Origin: Stenotrophomonas maltophilia
GTDB lineage: Bacteria > Pseudomonadota > Gammaproteobacteria > Xanthomonadales > Xanthomonadaceae
NCBI RefSeq assembly: GCF_006974125.1
Contig: NZ_CP037858.1
Span: 3,906,001-3,970,000 of the forward strand
DNA length: 64,000 bases
Direction: 5' to 3'
Under the pieces are notes generated by a model that saw only the letters and a list, made by a program, of their open reading frames with translations, ran no database searches and had not been told where the DNA came from. Every line of letters starts with the position of its first letter. The stretch's first letter is position 1. Below, one piece after another: positions 54,255-64,000 of this stretch. The translations under genes were made by a program, and so were the position numbers.

Positions 54255-55652
54255 ATGCTGCCTTTGGTCGCCCTGGTTGGACGGCCGAATGTCGGCAAGT
54301 CGACTATTTTCAATGCGCTTACGCGCACCCGCGACGCGCTGGTCCATGACCAGCCCGGCGTCACCCGTGACCGCAACTACGGCGTCTGCCGCCTCGACGA
54401 GGACAACCATTTCCTCGTCGTGGATACCGGCGGTATCGCCGGTGAGGACGAAGGCCTGGCGGGCGCCACCACGCGCCAGGCCCGGGCTGCCGCGGCTGAG
54501 GCCGATCTGATCCTGTTCGTCGTCGACGCCCGCGAGGGCACCTCGGCGCTGGACGACGAGATCCTGGCCTGGCTGCGCAAGCTGTCGCGCCCGACGCTGC
54601 TGCTGATCAACAAGATCGACGGCACCGACGAGGACAGCGTGCGTTCGGAGTTCGCCCGTTACGGCTTCGGCGAGATGCTGACCGTCTCGGCCGCGCATCG
54701 CCAGGGTCTGGACGACCTGCTGGACGAAGTGATCCAGCGCCTGCCGGAAGAAGGCAGCGGCGAAGAGCTGGACAACGACCCGAACCGCATCCGCATCGCC
54801 TTCGTCGGCCGCCCGAACGTGGGCAAGTCGACTCTGGTCAACCGCATCCTCGGCGAGGAGCGCATGATCGCCTCCGACGTGCCGGGCACCACCCGCGACT
54901 CGATCGCCGTGGACCTGGAGCGCGACGGCCGCGAGTACCGCCTGATCGATACCGCCGGCCTGCGCCGCCGTTCGCGCGTGGACGAGGTCGTCGAGAAGTT
55001 CTCGGTGGTCAAGACCATGCAGTCGATCGAGCAGTGCCAGGTGGCCGTGCTGATGCTGGACGCCACCGAAGGCGTGACCGACCAGGACGCCACCGTGCTC
55101 GGTGCCGTGCTCGATGCCGGCCGCGCGCTGGTCATTGCCATCAACAAGTGGGATGGCCTGACCGAGTACCAGCGCGAGCAGGCCGAAGCCATGCTGTCGC
55201 TGAAGTTGGGCTTCGTGCCGTGGGCCGAATCGGTCCGCATCTCGGCCAAGCACGGTTCGGGCCTGCGCGAGCTGTTCCGTGCGGTGCACCGGGCGCACGA
55301 ATCGGCGAACAAGACCTTCACCACCAGCGAAGTGAACAAGGCGCTGGAAGTGGCTTACGAGACCAATCCGCCGCCGACCATCCGCGGCCACGTCTCCAAG
55401 CTGCGCTACGTGCACCCGGCCGGCGCAAACCCGCCGACCTTCATCGTGCACGGCACGCGCCTGAAGGAGCTGCAGGAATCGTACAAGCGCTACCTGGAGA
55501 ACTTCTTCCGCAAGCGTTTCAAGCTGATCGGTACGCCGGTGAGCTTCATCTTCCGCGAGGGTACCAACCCGTACGAGGGCAAGAAGAACGTCCTCACCGA
55601 GCGGCAGGTCAAGGCCAAGCGGCGCTTGATGAAGCACGTCAAGGGCAAGTGA
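54255..55652 (+). CDS. der: Ribosome-associated GTPase Der (EngA)
   Basis: A 465-residue protein with two GTPase domains in tandem, each with GRPNVGKST (residues ~8 and ~184), and NKID / NKWD G4 motifs. A C-terminal KH-like domain (residues ~360-450) carries [12 protein letters not shown] at the end. It is essential for 50S assembly. It is the last gene of the ndk-to-der block and is followed by a terminator. Confidence 0.96.
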   Translation: MLPLVALVGRPNVGKSTIFNALTRTRDALVHDQPGVTRDRNYGVCRLDEDNHFLVVDTGGIAGEDEGLAGATTRQARAAAAEADLILFVVDAREGTSALDDEILAWLRKLSRPTLLLINKIDGTDEDSVRSEFARYGFGEMLTVSAAHRQGLDDLLDEVIQRLPEEGSGEELDNDPNRIRIAFVGRPNVGKSTLVNRILGEERMIASDVPGTTRDSIAVDLERDGREYRLIDTAGLRRRSRVDEVVEKFSVVKTMQSIEQCQVAVLMLDATEGVTDQDATVLGAVLDAGRALVIAINKWDGLTEYQREQAEAMLSLKLGFVPWAESVRISAKHGSGLRELFRAVHRAHESANKTFTTSEVNKALEVAYETNPPPTIRGHVSKLRYVHPAGANPPTFIVHGTRLKELQESYKRYLENFFRKRFKLIGTPVSFIFREGTNPYEGKKNVLTERQVKAKRRLMKHVKGK

Positions 55653-55660
55653 TTCACGAG

Positions 55661-55686
55661 AAGGCGGCCGCAGGGCCGCCTTTTTC
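55661..55686 (+). terminator. Intrinsic terminator after der
   Basis: AAGGCGGCC-GCAG-GGCCGCCTT with TTTTC. Confidence 0.88.
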
Positions 55687-55702
55687 GTTCGCGCTCCCAC
55701 CG

Positions 55703-55778
55703 GTAGTGCCGGCTGCTGGCCGGCAACCTCGTGTCGTGTGACGCGTTCATGGCCATGCCGGCCAGCGGCCGGCACTAC
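55703..55778. repeat. Inverted pair of SMAG repeats
   Basis: GTAGTGCCGGCTGCTGGCC... at 55703-55725 (one stem mismatch) and its mirror ending CTAC at 55756-55778, between der and moeB. Confidence 0.87.
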
Positions 55779-55836
55779 CCGATGTTTGCAGATATCGGTC
55801 AAGGCGGCCTGCCGTCACGTGCGCGATAATGCCGCC

Positions 55837-56973
55837 ATGAGCATCCAAGAGCTTTCTCCCGAACAGGCGCGCGAGCGCCTGGCCCATGGCGCGGTGCTGA
55901 TCGATGTGCGGGAGGCGCACGAACGGGCCGGCGGGATGGCCGAGGGCGCGCGCGGCGTGGCCAAGGACGAGCTGCAGGCCGACCCGGCCGCGCATCTGCC
56001 GCGGCACGACCAGGAGATCCTGCTGATCTGCCAGAGCGGCAAGCGTTCGGTCGACGCCGCGCAGTTCCTGCTGGAGGCAGGCTACACCCACGTCGCTTCC
56101 GTGACGGGCGGTACCGTGGCCTGGCGCGAGCAATCGCTGCCGCTGGTGCAGCCGCTGGCCAGCGCCGCCGACCGCGATTTCTACGACCGTTATTCGCGGC
56201 ACCTGCTGCTGCCGCAGGTGGGTGAAGCGGGCCAGCGCCGCCTGCAGCAGTCGCGCGTGCTGGTGCTGGGCGCGGGCGGCCTGGGTGCGCCAGCCGGCTT
56301 CTATCTTGCCGCCGCCGGGGTAGGGCACCTGCGCTTTGCCGACCATGATCGGGTGGAGCGCAGCAACCTGCACCGGCAGATCGTGCATACCGAAGCCAGC
56401 GTCGGCCAGCTCAAGGTCGATTCGGCGCGCGAGCGGCTGTTGGCGCTGAACCCGTCGATCGAGGTTGAGGCGGTGCCCGAGCGGGTCACCTCTGACAACG
56501 TGGATGCGCTGCTGGAGGGCGTGGACGTGGTGCTGGATGGCTCGGACAACTTCCCGCTGCGCTACCTGCTCAACGACGCCTGCATCAAGCACGCCACGCC
56601 GCTGGTGTACGCCGCCATCGAGCGCTTCGATGGCCAGGTAAGCGTGTTTGACGCCGGCCGCCAGCGTGGCGTGGCGCCGTGCTACCGCTGCCTGTTCCCG
56701 GAACCGCCGCCGCCGGAGTTCGCGCCGAATTGTTCCGAGGCCGGTGTGCTGGGCGTGCTGCCTGGCCTGGCCGGCGTGCTGCAGGCCACCGAGGTGCTGA
56801 AGCTGCTGCTGGGCATCGGTGAGCCGCTGGTGGGGCGGCTGCTGCGCTTCGATGCGCTGGGCATGCGCTTCCGCGAGACCGGCATCGGGCCGGACCCGTA
56901 CTGCCCGGTGTGTGCGCCGGGCGTCCCGTTCCCCGGGTATATCGATTACGCCGCGTTTTGTCGGGGTGGGTGA
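55837..56973 (+). CDS. moeB: Rhodanese-MoeB fusion, molybdopterin-synthase adenylyltransferase
   Basis: A 378-residue two-domain protein. The N-terminal rhodanese domain (residues 1-105) has the active-site loop ICQSGKRS. The E1-like domain follows: YDRYSRHLLLPQVGEAGQ, nucleotide site VLVLGAGGLGAPAGF, DGSDNFPLRYLLND, and zinc Cys pairs CYRC and CPVC. It adenylates the C-terminus of a sulfur carrier such as MoaD or ThiS. The fused rhodanese may pass on the sulfur. In the better-known MoeZ/MOCS3 the rhodanese is C-terminal, so the order is reversed here. No other moa/moe gene is adjacent. Confidence 0.88.
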   Translation: MSIQELSPEQARERLAHGAVLIDVREAHERAGGMAEGARGVAKDELQADPAAHLPRHDQEILLICQSGKRSVDAAQFLLEAGYTHVASVTGGTVAWREQSLPLVQPLASAADRDFYDRYSRHLLLPQVGEAGQRRLQQSRVLVLGAGGLGAPAGFYLAAAGVGHLRFADHDRVERSNLHRQIVHTEASVGQLKVDSARERLLALNPSIEVEAVPERVTSDNVDALLEGVDVVLDGSDNFPLRYLLNDACIKHATPLVYAAIERFDGQVSVFDAGRQRGVAPCYRCLFPEPPPPEFAPNCSEAGVLGVLPGLAGVLQATEVLKLLLGIGEPLVGRLLRFDALGMRFRETGIGPDPYCPVCAPGVPFPGYIDYAAFCRGG

Positions 56974-56989
56974 ACCCGGCCGGGGATTC

Positions 56990-57045
56990 ATCCACGCATG
57001 GCGTGGATCTACCCATGCTTCGGTAGATCCACGCCATGCGTGGAT
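56990..57045. repeat. Inverted pair of ATCCACGC-class palindromes
   Basis: ATCCACGCATGGCGTGGAT plus CTAC at 56990-57012 and its mirror starting GTAG at 57023-57045. They lie upstream of the antiporter gene; the rest of the 217-base gap holds no gene. Confidence 0.82.
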
Positions 57046-57190
57046 GGATGTGTCGGGTTTCGGGATGATGCCGGGGTCACTCTCTGCATCGTTCCACCCC
57101 CAAGACAATCCGGCGCAACATGCGTGCTATTGCCGTCATCGGCATTGCTCTATTGTTGAACCCGATTCTGGATCTTGGGGAAAACACCGC

Positions 57191-59023
57191 ATGGCGGTAG
57201 AAGCAGCGACCAGCGAGCTGGTCAAGGTCGTCGCCCTGTTGGGCGCGGCGGTGGTGATGGTGCCTTTGTTCCGCCGGGCCGGCCTGGGCTCGGTGCTGGG
57301 CTACTTCGCCGCTGGCCTGGCGATCGGACCGTTCGGGCTGGGCTGGTTCTCCGACCCCCAGGCCATCCTGCATACCGCCGAGCTCGGCGTGGTGATGTTC
57401 CTGTTCGTGATCGGCCTGGAAATGCGGCCCTCGCACCTGTGGAGCCTGCGCAAGGAAATCTTCGGGCTGGGTACCCTACAGATCGTCACCTGTGCGCTGG
57501 TGCTGACCAGCATCGCCAAGCTGTTCGGCCTGCCGTGGCAGGTGGCCTTCATCGGCGCCACCGGCTTCGTGCTGACCTCCACCGCGGTGGTGATGCAGCT
57601 GCTGGCCGAGCGCGGCGATATCGCGCTGCCATCGGGGCAGAAGATCGTTTCGATCCTGCTGTTCGAAGACCTGTTGATCGTGCCGTTGCTGGCGCTGGTG
57701 GCCTGGATGGGCCCGAGCGCGGGAAGCGCCGATGGCGAGGGTTCGCGCTGGCTGTCGGTGGCGATCGGCGTCGGCGCCATCGTCGGCCTGGTGCTGGTCG
57801 GCCGCTTCCTGCTCAACCCGCTGTTCCGCCTGCTGGCCGAATCGAAGGCGCGCGAGGTGATGACCGCCGCCGCGCTGCTGGTGGTGCTGGGTGCGGCGCT
57901 GCTGATGCAGCTGTCGGGCCTGTCGATGGCGATGGGGGCGTTCCTGGCTGGCGTGCTATTGAGCGAATCCACCTTCCGCCACCAGATCGAAGCGGACATC
58001 GAACCGTTCCGCGGCATCCTGCTCGGCCTGTTCTTCCTCAGCGTGGGCATGGCGCTGGATCTGAGCGTGGTGGCCGCGCACTGGCAGCTGATCCTCGGGC
58101 TGGTGCTGGCGCTGATGGCAGCCAAGGCGCTGTGCATCTACGTGGTGGCGCGCATCATGGGCAGCGACCACGCACAGGCACTGGACCGTGGCGTGCTGAT
58201 GGCGCAGGGCGGCGAGTTCGCCTTCGTGCTGTTCTCTGCCGCCGCATCGGCGGGCGTGATCGATCTGGAGATCAATGCCAACTTCACCGCCGTGGTGGTG
58301 CTGTCGATGGCGCTGACCCCGCTGGTGGTGCTGGTCTACAAGCGCGTGGCGCCGAAGCCGACGGTGAACATGGATGGTGTGGACGAAGCCGATGGCCTGT
58401 CCGGCAGCGTGCTGCTGATCGGCTTCGGTCGTTTCGGCCAGGTCGCCAGCCAGTCGCTGCTGGCGCGCGACGTGGACGTGACCATCATCGACAACGATGT
58501 GGAGATGATCCAGAGCGCGGCGCGCTTCGGTTTCAAGATCTATTACGGTGATGGCACCCGCCTGGATGTGCTGCATGCTTCGGGCGCCGCGACCGCGCGT
58601 GCGATTGCGGTGTGCGTGGACAAGGCCGAGGCCGCCGACCGCATCGTCGAACTGGTGGCGCACGAGTTCCCGCAGGCCAAGCTGATGGTGCGCTCGTTCG
58701 ACCGCGAACATTCGCTGCGGCTGATCCATGCCGGTGTCGATTTCCAGATCCGTGAAACGTTTGAATCGGCGGTGTTGTTTGGCCAGGCCGCGCTGGTGGA
58801 GCTGGGTGCGGATGAGGACGACGCGGTGGAGATCGCCGAGCAGATCCGCCGCCGCGATGCCGAGCGCTTCGAGCTGGAGATTGCCGGTGGTGGTTTGAAT
58901 GCCGGCGCCCGGATGATCTACGGCAACAGCCCGCAGGGCGTACCGACGCCGACGCCGTTCACCGCGCCGAAGCGGGAGAGCAAGACGCTGAACCCGCAGG
59001 ATGTGCCGGAAGAGGAAGAATAA
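57191..59023 (+). CDS. CPA2-family potassium/proton antiporter (KefB/KefC type)
   Basis: A 610-residue inner-membrane protein: about 12-13 helices (residues 8-390) with the family blocks GYFAAGLAIGPFGLGW, ELGVVMFLFVIGLEM, LFEDLLIVPLLALVAW and GGEFAFVLFSAAA. A cytoplasmic RCK/TrkA-N domain (SVLLIGFGRFGQVASQSLL) follows, with a short acidic tail. Kef systems protect against electrophiles by acidifying the cytoplasm when glutathione adducts form. No KefF/KefG partner gene is present. ATG 57191 is chosen as the first Met before the membrane domain. Confidence 0.88.
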   Translation: MAVEAATSELVKVVALLGAAVVMVPLFRRAGLGSVLGYFAAGLAIGPFGLGWFSDPQAILHTAELGVVMFLFVIGLEMRPSHLWSLRKEIFGLGTLQIVTCALVLTSIAKLFGLPWQVAFIGATGFVLTSTAVVMQLLAERGDIALPSGQKIVSILLFEDLLIVPLLALVAWMGPSAGSADGEGSRWLSVAIGVGAIVGLVLVGRFLLNPLFRLLAESKAREVMTAAALLVVLGAALLMQLSGLSMAMGAFLAGVLLSESTFRHQIEADIEPFRGILLGLFFLSVGMALDLSVVAAHWQLILGLVLALMAAKALCIYVVARIMGSDHAQALDRGVLMAQGGEFAFVLFSAAASAGVIDLEINANFTAVVVLSMALTPLVVLVYKRVAPKPTVNMDGVDEADGLSGSVLLIGFGRFGQVASQSLLARDVDVTIIDNDVEMIQSAARFGFKIYYGDGTRLDVLHASGAATARAIAVCVDKAEAADRIVELVAHEFPQAKLMVRSFDREHSLRLIHAGVDFQIRETFESAVLFGQAALVELGADEDDAVEIAEQIRRRDAERFELEIAGGGLNAGARMIYGNSPQGVPTPTPFTAPKRESKTLNPQDVPEEEE

Positions 59024-59029
59024 AGCCCG

Positions 59030-59148
59030 GTAGTGCCGGCCGCTGGCCGGCAACCTCAGCGCACCATCCGTTGGTAGTGCCGGCCGCTGGCCGGCAGACA
59101 CGGAAACGTTCCGACGTCATCGGGTTGCCGGCCAGCGGCCGGCACTAC
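59030..59148. repeat. Three SMAG repeats between the antiporter gene and folD
   Basis: Two direct copies starting GTAGTGCCGGCCGCTGGCC (59030-59052, 59074-59096) and one inverted copy ending CTAC (59126-59148). Confidence 0.87.
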
Positions 59149-59233
59149 CGGTGCGCGGTGTCGGCGCGCGGCGGTGGGCGAGGGGGCCTGAATCAGGGAC
59201 AATAGCGTCCCCGCCGCCCCACGCCCGCTCCCG

Positions 59234-60112
59234 ATGACCGATTCCGCCTCCCCGCTTCCTGCCCGCATCCTCGATGGCCGCCGTATCGCCGAGGACCTGC
59301 TCGACAGCCTGAAGGTGCGCGTCGACGCCCGCGTGGCCGCTGGCGGCAGCCGCCCGGGCCTGGCCGTGGTGCTGGTGGGTGGCGACCCGGCCTCGACCGT
59401 GTACGTGCGCAACAAGCGCCGTGCCGCCGAGAAGGTCGGCATCGAAGCGCATGACTACGATCTACCGGCCGGTACCACCGAAGCCGAGCTGCTCGACCTG
59501 ATCGACCAGCTCAACGCCGACCCGAAGATCAACGGCATCCTGATCCAGCTGCCGCTGCCGGGCATCCCGGACGCGCGCCGGCTGATCCAGCGCATCGACC
59601 CGCGCAAGGACGTGGACGGTTTCCACCCGGAAAACGTCGGCCACCTGGCCCTGCGCGAGTTCGGCCTGCGCCCGTGCACCCCGCGCGGCATCACCACGCT
59701 GCTGGGGCACACCGACCAGCCGGTGCGCGGCCGCAACGCCACCATCGTGGGCGTGAGCAACCATGTCGGCCGCCCGATGGGCCTGGAACTGCTGATTGCC
59801 GGTTGCACCGTGACCAGTTGCCACAAGTTCACCCCCAAGGACGTGCTGGAGCAGGCCGTGCGCAATGCCGACATCCTGGTGGTGGCGGTGGGCCGCCCGG
59901 GCATCGTGCCGGGTGAATGGGTGAAGCCGGGCGCGGTGGTGATTGACGTCGGTATCAACCGGTTGGACGACGGCCGGTTGGTGGGCGACGTCGGGTTTGA
60001 AGCGGCTGCCCAGCGGGCGAGCTGGATCACCCCCGTGCCGGGTGGCGTGGGCCCGATGACTGTGGCCACGTTGATGCAGAACACGTTGGAAGCGGCGGAA
60101 GCGCTGAGCTGA
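59234..60112 (+). CDS. folD: Bifunctional methylenetetrahydrofolate dehydrogenase/cyclohydrolase
   Basis: A 292-residue enzyme interconverting methylene-, methenyl- and formyl-THF for purine and formyl-Met synthesis. Motifs are [15 protein letters not shown] (catalytic K61), [22 protein letters not shown], the nucleotide site [12 protein letters not shown], and [14 protein letters not shown]. It lies upstream of guaB and guaA, separated by a dense palindrome array, so it is a separate purine-related unit. Confidence 0.96.
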   Translation: MTDSASPLPARILDGRRIAEDLLDSLKVRVDARVAAGGSRPGLAVVLVGGDPASTVYVRNKRRAAEKVGIEAHDYDLPAGTTEAELLDLIDQLNADPKINGILIQLPLPGIPDARRLIQRIDPRKDVDGFHPENVGHLALREFGLRPCTPRGITTLLGHTDQPVRGRNATIVGVSNHVGRPMGLELLIAGCTVTSCHKFTPKDVLEQAVRNADILVVAVGRPGIVPGEWVKPGAVVIDVGINRLDDGRLVGDVGFEAAAQRASWITPVPGGVGPMTVATLMQNTLEAAEALS

Positions 60113-60141
60113 CCCCAGTTGGAGCTGTCTGCTGTTGGTGG

Positions 60142-60534
60142 GTGCCGACCGTTGGTCGGCACAATGCCGGGGCAGGCCGATGACCCGCTCCTGGTAGGTG
60201 CCAACCTTGGTTGGCACACATCCATCGGGGCCATAGCCTCATCTGGGGCACCTGTGCCGGACGGATTGTGCCAACCAAGGTTGGCACCTACCAAAGGCGC
60301 TCCAGGACTGGCCCGAGTGATCCTCTTAAGGTGGGTGCCGACCGTTGGTCGGCACAATGCAGGAGCACAGATGTCTGAAGGGTAGTGCGGACCAACGGTC
60401 CGCACCCACCAACGGCAGGCCGATGACTCGCTCCTGGTAGGTGCCAACCTTGGTTGGCACACATCCATCGGGACCATCGGCCCATCTGGGGTCCAGGTGC
60501 CGGACGGCCCGTGCCAACCAAGGTTGGCACCTAC
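60142..60534. repeat. Array of seven palindromes with an internal 129-nt duplication
   Basis: Hairpins at 60142-60162 and 60335-60355 (GCCGACC class), 60194-60217, 60268-60291, 60437-60460 and 60511-60534 (GCCAACC class), and 60382-60405 (GCGGACC class). Segments 60171-60299 and 60414-60542 are near-identical 129-base units, each with an inverted pair of GCCAACC hairpins around an ACATCCATCGGG spacer. The array is 393 bases long with no gene. Confidence 0.82.
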
Positions 60535-60612
60535 CAAAGGCGGTATGCCGCCGGCCCGGATGGCCCCCTGAACCAATCACCGCCCGCGCGACACTGCGTC
60601 GCATCTACCCCC

Positions 60613-62129
<1,517 letters not shown>

Positions 62130-62141
62130 TGCGGGCCGAGC

Positions 62142-62176
62142 AAAGAGGAACGGGGAAGCACTTCCCGTTCCTCTTT
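62142..62176 (+). terminator. Intrinsic terminator after guaB
   Basis: Long stem AAAGAGGAACGGG / CCCGTTCCTCTTT with a short loop and TTT-C. It lies between guaB and guaA and implies partial read-through or a separate guaA promoter. Confidence 0.75.
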
Positions 62177-62232
62177 CTCCATCTGCCGCCGTAAATCTGA
62201 TTTCGTTTTCCCTACTGCATTGCCGGGGCGCC

Positions 62233-63798
62233 ATGACCAACATCCATAACGACAAGATCCTCATCCTCGATTTCGGCGCGCAGTACACGCAGCTGATCGC
62301 CCGCCGCATCCGCGAGCTGGGCGTCTACTGCGAAATCTGGGCGTGGGACCACAACCCGGCCGAGATCGCGGCGTTCGGTGCCAAGGGCATCATCCTGTCC
62401 GGTGGCCCGGAATCGACCACGCTGCCGGGTGCGCCGGCCGCGCCGCAGGAAGTGTTCGACAGCGGCCTGCCGATCTTCGGCATCTGCTACGGCATGCAGA
62501 CCCTGGCTGCCCAGCTGGGCGGTGCTACCGAAGCCGCTGACCAGCGCGAATTCGGCCACGCCGAAGTGAACGTGATCAACCCCGATGCACTGTTCAAGGG
62601 CCTGAGCGACCACGGCGGCGAGCCGAAGCTGAATGTCTGGATGAGCCACGGCGACCACGTCTCCGTTGCACCGCCGGGCTTCGCCATCACCGCCACCACC
62701 AACCGCATTCCGGTGGCGGCCATGGCCAACGAAGAAAAGCGCTGGTACGGCGTGCAGTTCCACCCGGAAGTGACCCACACCCTGCAGGGCCAGGCGCTGC
62801 TGCGCCGCTTCGTGGTGGACGTGTGCGGCTGCCAGACCCTGTGGACCGCCGCCAACATCATCGACGACCAGATCGCCCGCGTGCGCGAACAGGTGGGCGA
62901 TGACGAAGTGATCCTGGGCCTGTCCGGCGGCGTTGATTCGTCCGTGGTGGCCGCGCTGCTGCACAAGGCCATCGGCGAGAAGCTGACCTGCGTGTTCGTG
63001 GATACCGGCCTGCTGCGCTGGCAGGAAGGCGACCAGGTGATGGCGATGTTTGCCGAGCACATGGGCGTGAAGGTGGTGCGCGTGAACGCCGCCGACCGCT
63101 ACTTCGCCGCGCTGGAAGGCGTGAGCGACCCGGAAGCCAAGCGCAAGATCATCGGTAACCTGTTCGTTGAGATCTTCGATGAAGAGTCGAACAAGCTGAA
63201 GAACGCCAAGTGGCTGGCGCAGGGCACCATCTACCCGGACGTGATCGAGTCGGCCGGCAGCAAGACCGGCAAGGCGCATGTGATCAAGAGCCACCACAAC
63301 GTGGGCGGCCTGCCGGAGCACATGAAGCTGGGCCTGGTGGAGCCGCTGCGCGAGCTGTTCAAGGACGAAGTGCGCCGCCTGGGCGTTGAGCTGGGCCTGC
63401 CGCGCACCATGGTCTACCGCCATCCGTTCCCGGGCCCGGGACTGGGCGTGCGTATCCTGGGCGAAGTGAAGCGCGAATACGCCGAACTGCTGGCCAAGGC
63501 CGATGCCATCTTCATTGATGAGCTGCGCAAGGCAGATCTGTACGACAAGACCAGCCAGGCGTTTGCCGTATTCCTGCCGGTGAAGTCGGTGGGCGTGGTG
63601 GGCGACGCGCGGGCCTATGAGTGGGTGATTGCGCTGCGGGCGGTGGAGACGATTGACTTCATGACCGCGCACTGGGCGCATCTGCCGTATGAGTTCCTGG
63701 GTACGGTGAGCAACCGGATCATCAATGAGTTGCGGGGGGTGTCGCGGGTTGTCTATGACATCTCGGGAAAGCCGCCGGCTACTATTGAGTGGGAATGA
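62233..63798 (+). CDS. guaA: GMP synthase (glutamine-hydrolysing)
   Basis: A 521-residue enzyme amidating XMP to GMP. The class I glutamine amidotransferase domain has C85 in GICYGMQTL and HPEVTHT. The ATP-PPase domain has the PP-loop LSGGVDSSV, and the C-terminal dimerisation domain ends TIEWE. The last ~25 codons use rarer, less GC-rich triplets (for example ACT ATT before GAG TGG GAA TGA) than the rest. The gene's 3' end is a known genomic-island attachment site, and that drift fits an island abutting it. Confidence 0.96.
   Translation: MTNIHNDKILILDFGAQYTQLIARRIRELGVYCEIWAWDHNPAEIAAFGAKGIILSGGPESTTLPGAPAAPQEVFDSGLPIFGICYGMQTLAAQLGGATEAADQREFGHAEVNVINPDALFKGLSDHGGEPKLNVWMSHGDHVSVAPPGFAITATTNRIPVAAMANEEKRWYGVQFHPEVTHTLQGQALLRRFVVDVCGCQTLWTAANIIDDQIARVREQVGDDEVILGLSGGVDSSVVAALLHKAIGEKLTCVFVDTGLLRWQEGDQVMAMFAEHMGVKVVRVNAADRYFAALEGVSDPEAKRKIIGNLFVEIFDEESNKLKNAKWLAQGTIYPDVIESAGSKTGKAHVIKSHHNVGGLPEHMKLGLVEPLRELFKDEVRRLGVELGLPRTMVYRHPFPGPGLGVRILGEVKREYAELLAKADAIFIDELRKADLYDKTSQAFAVFLPVKSVGVVGDARAYEWVIALRAVETIDFMTAHWAHLPYEFLGTVSNRIINELRGVSRVVYDISGKPPATIEWE
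63787..63798 (+). other. Putative island attachment site at guaA 3' end
   Basis: GAGTGGGAATGA, the last codons of guaA, is the conserved core used by tyrosine-recombinase elements that integrate into guaA in many bacteria. The matching repeat would lie beyond the window, so this is half a boundary only. Confidence 0.5.
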
Positions 63799-63825
63799 GT
63801 TTCTAGGAAATTTTGCAAAGATTTT

Positions 63826-63846
63826 GGGCGCCTCGGCGCCCTTTTC
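63826..63846 (+). terminator. Intrinsic terminator after guaA
   Basis: GGGCGCC-TC-GGCGCCC followed by TTTTC. Confidence 0.85.
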
Positions 63847-63963
63847 TTTGTCTTGGTTCGCTATTACGAACTGCTGTCGGCCCCTTTGGGGTGTGGGGCA
63901 TATCACTCATGGTGAAGATCATCTTGTGGCACAATCGCAAGTCCGGTTCAGTTTGAGGTTGGC

Positions 63964-64000
63964 ATGGGTTATCGCGACAGAACTTACGTGATATTCGATG
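63964..64000 (+). CDS. 5' end of a new gene, possible TIR-like (DUF1863/ThsB-type) protein
   Basis: An ATG with GAGG 5 bases upstream opens a frame reading MGYRDRTYVIFD until the window ends. The 'YRxxTYVxFD' opening resembles the start of TIR-like DUF1863 proteins, the group that includes the Thoeris ThsB sensor. Only 12 residues are visible, so the call rests on a short motif. The upstream 165 bases are less GC-rich than the core genes. The position directly behind guaA is where integrated islands place their cargo. No integrase is seen on this side; it may be at the far end or further downstream. Confidence 0.35.
   Translation, partial: MGYRDRTYVIFD

Noticed and set aside
60142..60534. 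CRISPR array
   Set aside because: The regular short palindromes look array-like, but spacing is uneven, the repeats belong to three different classes in both orientations, and no cas gene is near. It fits SMAG dimers.
63725..63991. An 88-codon frame overlapping the end of guaA
   Set aside because: It is out of frame with guaA, has no ribosome-binding site, and ends just after the start of the better-supported gene at 63964.

Overview
The window reads as a chromosomal stretch of a Stenotrophomonas species, most likely of the S. maltophilia complex. The evidence is uniformly GC-rich coding sequence, Xanthomonadaceae-type gene order (tgt-yajC-secDF; rpsA-ihfB-lapAB followed by envelope-sugar genes), and dozens of short palindromes that begin with GTAG. 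These match the SMAG (REP-like) repeats described for S. maltophilia. Nearly everything is core housekeeping. The last ~200 bases look like the edge of an accessory island.

Layout. 1-4086: 3' end of tgt, yajC, secD, secF (queuosine in tRNA; Sec translocon accessory complex), then a terminator. 4751-12859: fabV (enoyl-ACP reductase), a FimX-like degenerate GGDEF/EAL protein, a BaiN/YhiN-type flavoprotein overlapping a YaeQ protein, an RluA-type pseudouridine synthase, a YaiI protein, a cold-shock protein and a GST. 12892-21779: selO, apt, dbpA, yeiH with a divergent LysR regulator, and the ABC-F ATPase uup. 21935-30753: two minus-strand cytochromes c, then a tripartite-type RND operon (lipoprotein adaptor plus two different permeases, no outer-membrane channel gene). 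30894-35388: minus-strand TraB-family protein, GNAT acetyltransferase, aguB and aguA (agmatine to putrescine), a BamE-like secreted protein and rpmJ. 35586-43872: cmk, rpsA, ihfB, lapA, lapB, a WecA/WbpL-type transferase, a WbpM/CapD-type dehydratase and galU. 44329-48700: fadA, fadN and their TetR regulator psrA, with an 18-bp PsrA-type operator. 49021-55652: ndk, rlmN, pilF, rodZ, yfgM, bamB, der. 55837-63798: rhodanese-MoeB fusion, KefB/C-type antiporter, folD, guaB, guaA.

The most unusual content is between the genes. Seven copies of a long nested hairpin are present (4167-4264, 4424-4525, 14541-14636, 14803-15057, 19692-19795, 43916-44021, 44186-44293). Each copy has arms of about 22-28 bp that pair with each other but mostly differ from copy to copy. 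Six of the seven loops are exactly 52 nt. Each 52-nt loop holds an inner hairpin whose stem also varies in a compensatory way around an invariant ATGGAT, followed by a conserved tail ending near CGGCGT. The seventh copy has a 209-nt loop packed with further hairpins. Five copies carry shared flanks and lie between co-directional genes; four of these form two mirror-image pairs. I know of no description of this element, and it is the main candidate for something new.

A second point of interest is the right edge. guaA ends in GAGTGGGAATGA, a known island attachment sequence. After its terminator the DNA becomes visibly more AT-rich, and a new gene starts at 63964 (MGYRDRTYVIFD...) that resembles the start of TIR-like (DUF1863/Thoeris-type) defence proteins. 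The window ends before this can be confirmed.
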